10,109 bases of DNA from Bacteroidales bacterium (GTDB lineage: Bacteria > Bacteroidota > Bacteroidia > Bacteroidales > P3): the NCBI GenBank assembly GCA_017988355.1, contig JAGNRX010000028.1, forward strand, positions 1 to 10,109. The letters are read 5' to 3'. How positions within the stretch are numbered: the stretch's first letter is position 1; every line of letters begins with the position of its first letter. Position numbers and translations under genes: made by a program. Positions 7,867 to 10,109 of the stretch are shown here, piece by piece. Under the pieces are notes generated by a model that was not told the origin of the DNA, made no database searches, and saw nothing but the letters and a program-made list of their open reading frames with translations.

Positions 7867-7949
7867 CTCGATTGCCAATGGAGACGTCCTCCATTGCCAA
7901 TGGAACAATCCTCTATTGGCAATGGAGAGGCTCTCTATTGGCAATGGAG
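7867..7949. repeat. Array of four 17-bp palindromes with 5-bp spacers (22-bp period)
   Basis: Four copies of an odd-centred palindrome, consensus CTCYATTGSCAATGGAG, lie at 7867-7883, 7889-7905, 7911-7927 and 7933-7949. The core ATTGSCAAT is intact in all four. Copies 1 and 2 have C at the centre and copies 3 and 4 have G, i.e. the core of the second pair is the reverse complement of the first. Deviations are limited to the fourth base (G, C, T, T) and the last base (A in copy 2). The spacers ACGTC, CAATC and AGGCT are unrelated. Each copy can fold on itself or pair with any neighbour; copies 1 and 2 can form a stem of 13 bp with one mismatch around ACGTC. The 22-bp spacing is close to two helical turns, which would suit several protein sites on one DNA face. 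An operator cluster, a dispersed palindromic repeat or an RNA-level element are all possible; the function is unknown. Confidence 0.9.
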
Positions 7950-8062
7950 CACCATCAAATGCCTGAAATAGAAAAATATTGTCCGATGAAAACTTTTCTT
8001 CTTTTTAATTTACTTTGTTTTTCCACACAAAAAAAGATAAATCATAGAGAAAAAGTATAAGT

Positions 8063-8097
8063 TTTGTTGGAAAACGAGTGGAAAAATATTATCTTTG
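8063..8097 (+). promoter_or_regulatory. Bacteroidota-type promoter of the M6 protease gene
   Basis: A -33 element TTTGTTG (8063-8069) and a -7 element TATCTTTG (8090-8097, consensus TAnnTTTG) are separated by 20 nt, the same geometry as the mutB promoter. Transcription would start near 8104, about 34 nt before the ATG at 8138. The leader lacks a clear Shine-Dalgarno. The palindrome array ends about 113 bp upstream of the -33 element. Confidence 0.7.
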
Positions 8098-8137
8098 CGA
8101 GTTCAAATTAATATTTTGGACTTAAAAACAGCAGATT

Positions 8138-10109
8138 ATGAAAGCATTTACTATATTTATAAGGGTATTTTTCTTATTAACTCTTTTCCATTTTGGAGCT
8201 TTTGCAGCACCGGCAGACAAAACACAAACCTTTTCCAAGAAACAAGCAAATGGGAAAATCATAACCTATACATTAAACGGAGATGAATTTATTAGTTGGT
8301 TAACCTCAACAGATGGTTATACATTATTTGAAAACCAAGAACAAGAAATAGTATATGCCATTAAGGATGAGGACGGAAAACTAAAGAAATCTAATGTTTT
8401 AGCCTGCAACTCAGAGTATAGGTCTGCTCAAGAAATACTCTTCCTTTCTACTATAGAAAAAGGACTGTTCTATAATTCATCGCAGTTAGAGGTTTTCAGA
8501 AAAAATAGAGCAGAGAGGTATTCAAGCACTCAACCAAACTATATACCAACAACTGGCACGCCTAACTTCCTTGTTATCTTGGTGAGTTTTTCAGATGTTT
8601 CATTTAATGCACTCAATGCAACGAAGATGTCTAATCAAATCTCTCAAACAAATTATACAATAAATGGAGCAACAGGAAGCGTTAAGGATTATTATTTTGA
8701 CAATTCAATGGGAGTCTTAAATGCAAACTTCACTGTTGTAGGGCCATATACTCTAAGCCAAAACCAAGCCTACTATGGTGGAAATGATGCAAGCGATAAT
8801 GATATAAGACCACAAGAAATGGTTGCCGAGGCTTGCTCACTTGCAAGTCAAAACATAAACTTTGCAAATTTTGATAATGACGGCGATGGTTATGTTGATA
8901 TGATTCACGTTGTTTATGCTGGAAGAGGAGAACATAATGGTGGTGGAGCTAATGCAATATGGGCTCATAGTTGGGCAATACCTTCGGCACCACTTTTCAA
9001 TGGCGTTAGAGCATATAAATACTCTTGTTCAAACGAATTAAGGACAACTATTGACATTGATGGAATAGGAACAATTTGTCACGAAATGGGGCATGTGCTT
9101 GGGCTACCTGACTTCTACGATACCGACTATTCAGGAACAGGAGGGCAAGCTATCACTTTAGATTCGTGGGATTTGATGTCAAGCGGTAATTATAATAATC
9201 AAGCAAAAACTCCTCCTTATCTATCTGCACTTGAAAGACAAATCCTCGGCTGGCTTAATCCAATCCTCTTAACTAATAACAATACGCCTTGCACCCTGCC
9301 AGCAATTTCCGATAGCAATAAAGCATATAAGGTAAACCTAACAACTAACGAGTTCTTTATATTTGAACATAGGAATAAGAAAAAATGGGATCAATATACG
9401 CCTACAAAAGGAATGCTTATATTTCATGGCGATAATACTTTAATCAATCAGTGGATAAACTCAAGAATAAATAACATTAATACTAACCCAACAAGCAGAG
9501 GTTTCTTCATTATTCCTGCCTATGGTGATTCAACAAACAACACATCATTAAGCACAACATTTCCTGGCTCTCAAAATGTCACTTCCTTTACTGGCTCAAA
9601 ACTAAAGAACTTCACACCAACAGGAAAGAGCTTAATAAACATTGCTTATGGTCAAGATTCTGTCCTAAACTTCAACTATTTCAATATCCCATTACCTACA
9701 ATCACTCTAACAACCCTTGCTGCAACAAGTATAACTTCAAGCTCAGCAACTCTTAACGGAACAGCAATAGGAACTGGGATAACATCAAAGGGTTTTGAAT
9801 ATAGGATACAGGGAGCGAGTAATTTTATCCAGCAATCCGTTACATCAAATCCCCTACAACTAACCTTGAGTAACCTAAATCAAAACACAATATACGAATA
9901 TAGAGTCTATGCTGTTTCGTCCATAGGAACAACCTATTCTAATATAGAAACATTTACAACAGAATGTGGACTAATTCTTATACCTCCTTTTTCTGAAGGC
10001 TTTGAAACCCCATTAACATGTTGGACTAATATATCATCTAACACAGATTACTTTACCCTTGTTCAAGGAGGCGCATCACCTTCTTGCTCTCCACACACAG
10101 GAGGAAATA
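8138..10109 (+). CDS. Secreted M6-family zinc metalloprotease with FN3 and cleaved-adhesin-like domains (cut by right edge)
   Basis: 657 codons are visible from ATG 8138 without a stop. Residues 1 to about 23 are a signal peptide (MKAFTIFIR, hydrophobic core, likely cleavage at AFA). The N-terminal region includes a conserved GDEFISWLTSTDGYTLFE segment (about 48-65) typical of M6 (immune inhibitor A-like) proteases. The catalytic domain spans about 140-440: an acidic Ca-binding-like loop DNDGDGYVD (246-254), then the zinc motif HEMGHVLGLPD (315-325) with His315, Glu316 and His319, and the downstream WDLMSSG. Residues 522-609 form a fibronectin type III domain (SATLNGT, then YEYRVYAVSS, ending TFTTE). 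From Cys610 the sequence FSEGFE...CWTN starts a cleaved-adhesin/choice-of-anchor-J-like module that is truncated by the window. Such proteases degrade extracellular proteins. The layout suggests export by signal peptide and possibly the type IX system, whose C-terminal sorting domain would lie beyond the edge. It appears to be transcribed alone from the promoter at 8063-8097. Confidence 0.92.
   Translation, partial: MKAFTIFIRVFFLLTLFHFGAFAAPADKTQTFSKKQANGKIITYTLNGDEFISWLTSTDGYTLFENQEQEIVYAIKDEDGKLKKSNVLACNSEYRSAQEILFLSTIEKGLFYNSSQLEVFRKNRAERYSSTQPNYIPTTGTPNFLVILVSFSDVSFNALNATKMSNQISQTNYTINGATGSVKDYYFDNSMGVLNANFTVVGPYTLSQNQAYYGGNDASDNDIRPQEMVAEACSLASQNINFANFDNDGDGYVDMIHVVYAGRGEHNGGGANAIWAHSWAIPSAPLFNGVRAYKYSCSNELRTTIDIDGIGTICHEMGHVLGLPDFYDTDYSGTGGQAITLDSWDLMSSGNYNNQAKTPPYLSALERQILGWLNPILLTNNNTPCTLPAISDSNKAYKVNLTTNEFFIFEHRNKKKWDQYTPTKGMLIFHGDNTLINQWINSRINNINTNPTSRGFFIIPAYGDSTNNTSLSTTFPGSQNVTSFTGSKLKNFTPTGKSLINIAYGQDSVLNFNYFNIPLPTITLTTLAATSITSSSATLNGTAIGTGITSKGFEYRIQGASNFIQQSVTSNPLQLTLSNLNQNTIYEYRVYAVSSIGTTYSNIETFTTECGLILIPPFSEGFETPLTCWTNISSNTDYFTLVQGGASPSCSPHTGGN

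Larger units (their letters stand above)
7709..8137. other. Intergenic region between mutB terminator and M6 protease gene
   Basis: This 429-bp region has no convincing gene. 7709-7866 is AT-rich with a T/C-rich stretch around 7838-7860 and nothing recognisable. 7867-7949 holds the four-palindrome array and 8063-8097 the protease promoter, both listed separately. 7950-8062 is AT-rich and featureless. Short open frames crossing the array are not credible because the 22-bp period shifts the frame at each copy. Confidence 0.75.

Noticed and set aside
7867..7949. Palindrome array considered as a CRISPR array
   Set aside because: Repeats are 17 bp and spacers only 5 bp, far below CRISPR sizes, and no cas genes are near.
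7872..8060. Short open frame on the + strand through the repeats, and its antisense counterpart at 7756-7944
   Set aside because: The 22-bp repeat period shifts frame at each copy and the products resemble no protein. The repeats, not coding selection, explain the open frames.
8095..8286. Open frame on the + strand overlapping the start of the protease gene
   Set aside because: It overlaps the signal peptide and N-terminal region of the M6 protease in another frame and starts inside the -7 element, so it is a shadow frame.

Overview
The window looks like chromosomal DNA of a Bacteroidota member, most likely Bacteroidales. It is AT-rich and the genes lack clear Shine-Dalgarno sequences. Three putative promoters carry the Bacteroidota -7 motif TAnnTTTG. 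The gene set also fits: a patatin/outer-membrane-barrel fusion, a LolD-type ATPase, methylmalonyl-CoA mutase, and a secreted M6 metalloprotease with fibronectin III and cleaved-adhesin-like modules. Genus cannot be set from the sequence alone.

Left half (1-5348, all minus strand): five genes run leftward with gaps of 9, 1, 60 and 22 nt, probably one transcript. In transcription order they are a Cys/Met-metabolism PLP enzyme, a patatin-like phospholipase fused to a POTRA/beta-barrel, a LolD-like ABC ATPase, the 23S rRNA 2'-O-methyltransferase RlmB, and a lipoprotein with an Ig-like domain that is cut by the left edge. Three of the five point to the cell envelope (outer-membrane phospholipase, lipoprotein-release-type ATPase, lipoprotein). 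The other two are a sulfur amino acid enzyme and an rRNA modification enzyme.

Centre (5349-7708): a 145-bp divergent intergenic region holds promoters facing both ways. Methylmalonyl-CoA mutase large subunit (716 aa) then runs rightward as a single-gene unit, closed by a strong intrinsic terminator at 7678-7708. No small subunit gene lies next to it.

Right part (7709-10109): a 429-bp intergenic region contains an array of four 17-bp palindromes, consensus CTCYATTGSCAATGGAG, separated by exactly 5 bp each (22-bp period), followed by a promoter with the same geometry as the mutase promoter. This promoter drives a secreted M6-family zinc metalloprotease that stays open to the right edge (657 codons visible). 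The palindrome array is the least explained structure here. No tRNA, rRNA, CRISPR, insertion sequence or phage feature was seen.
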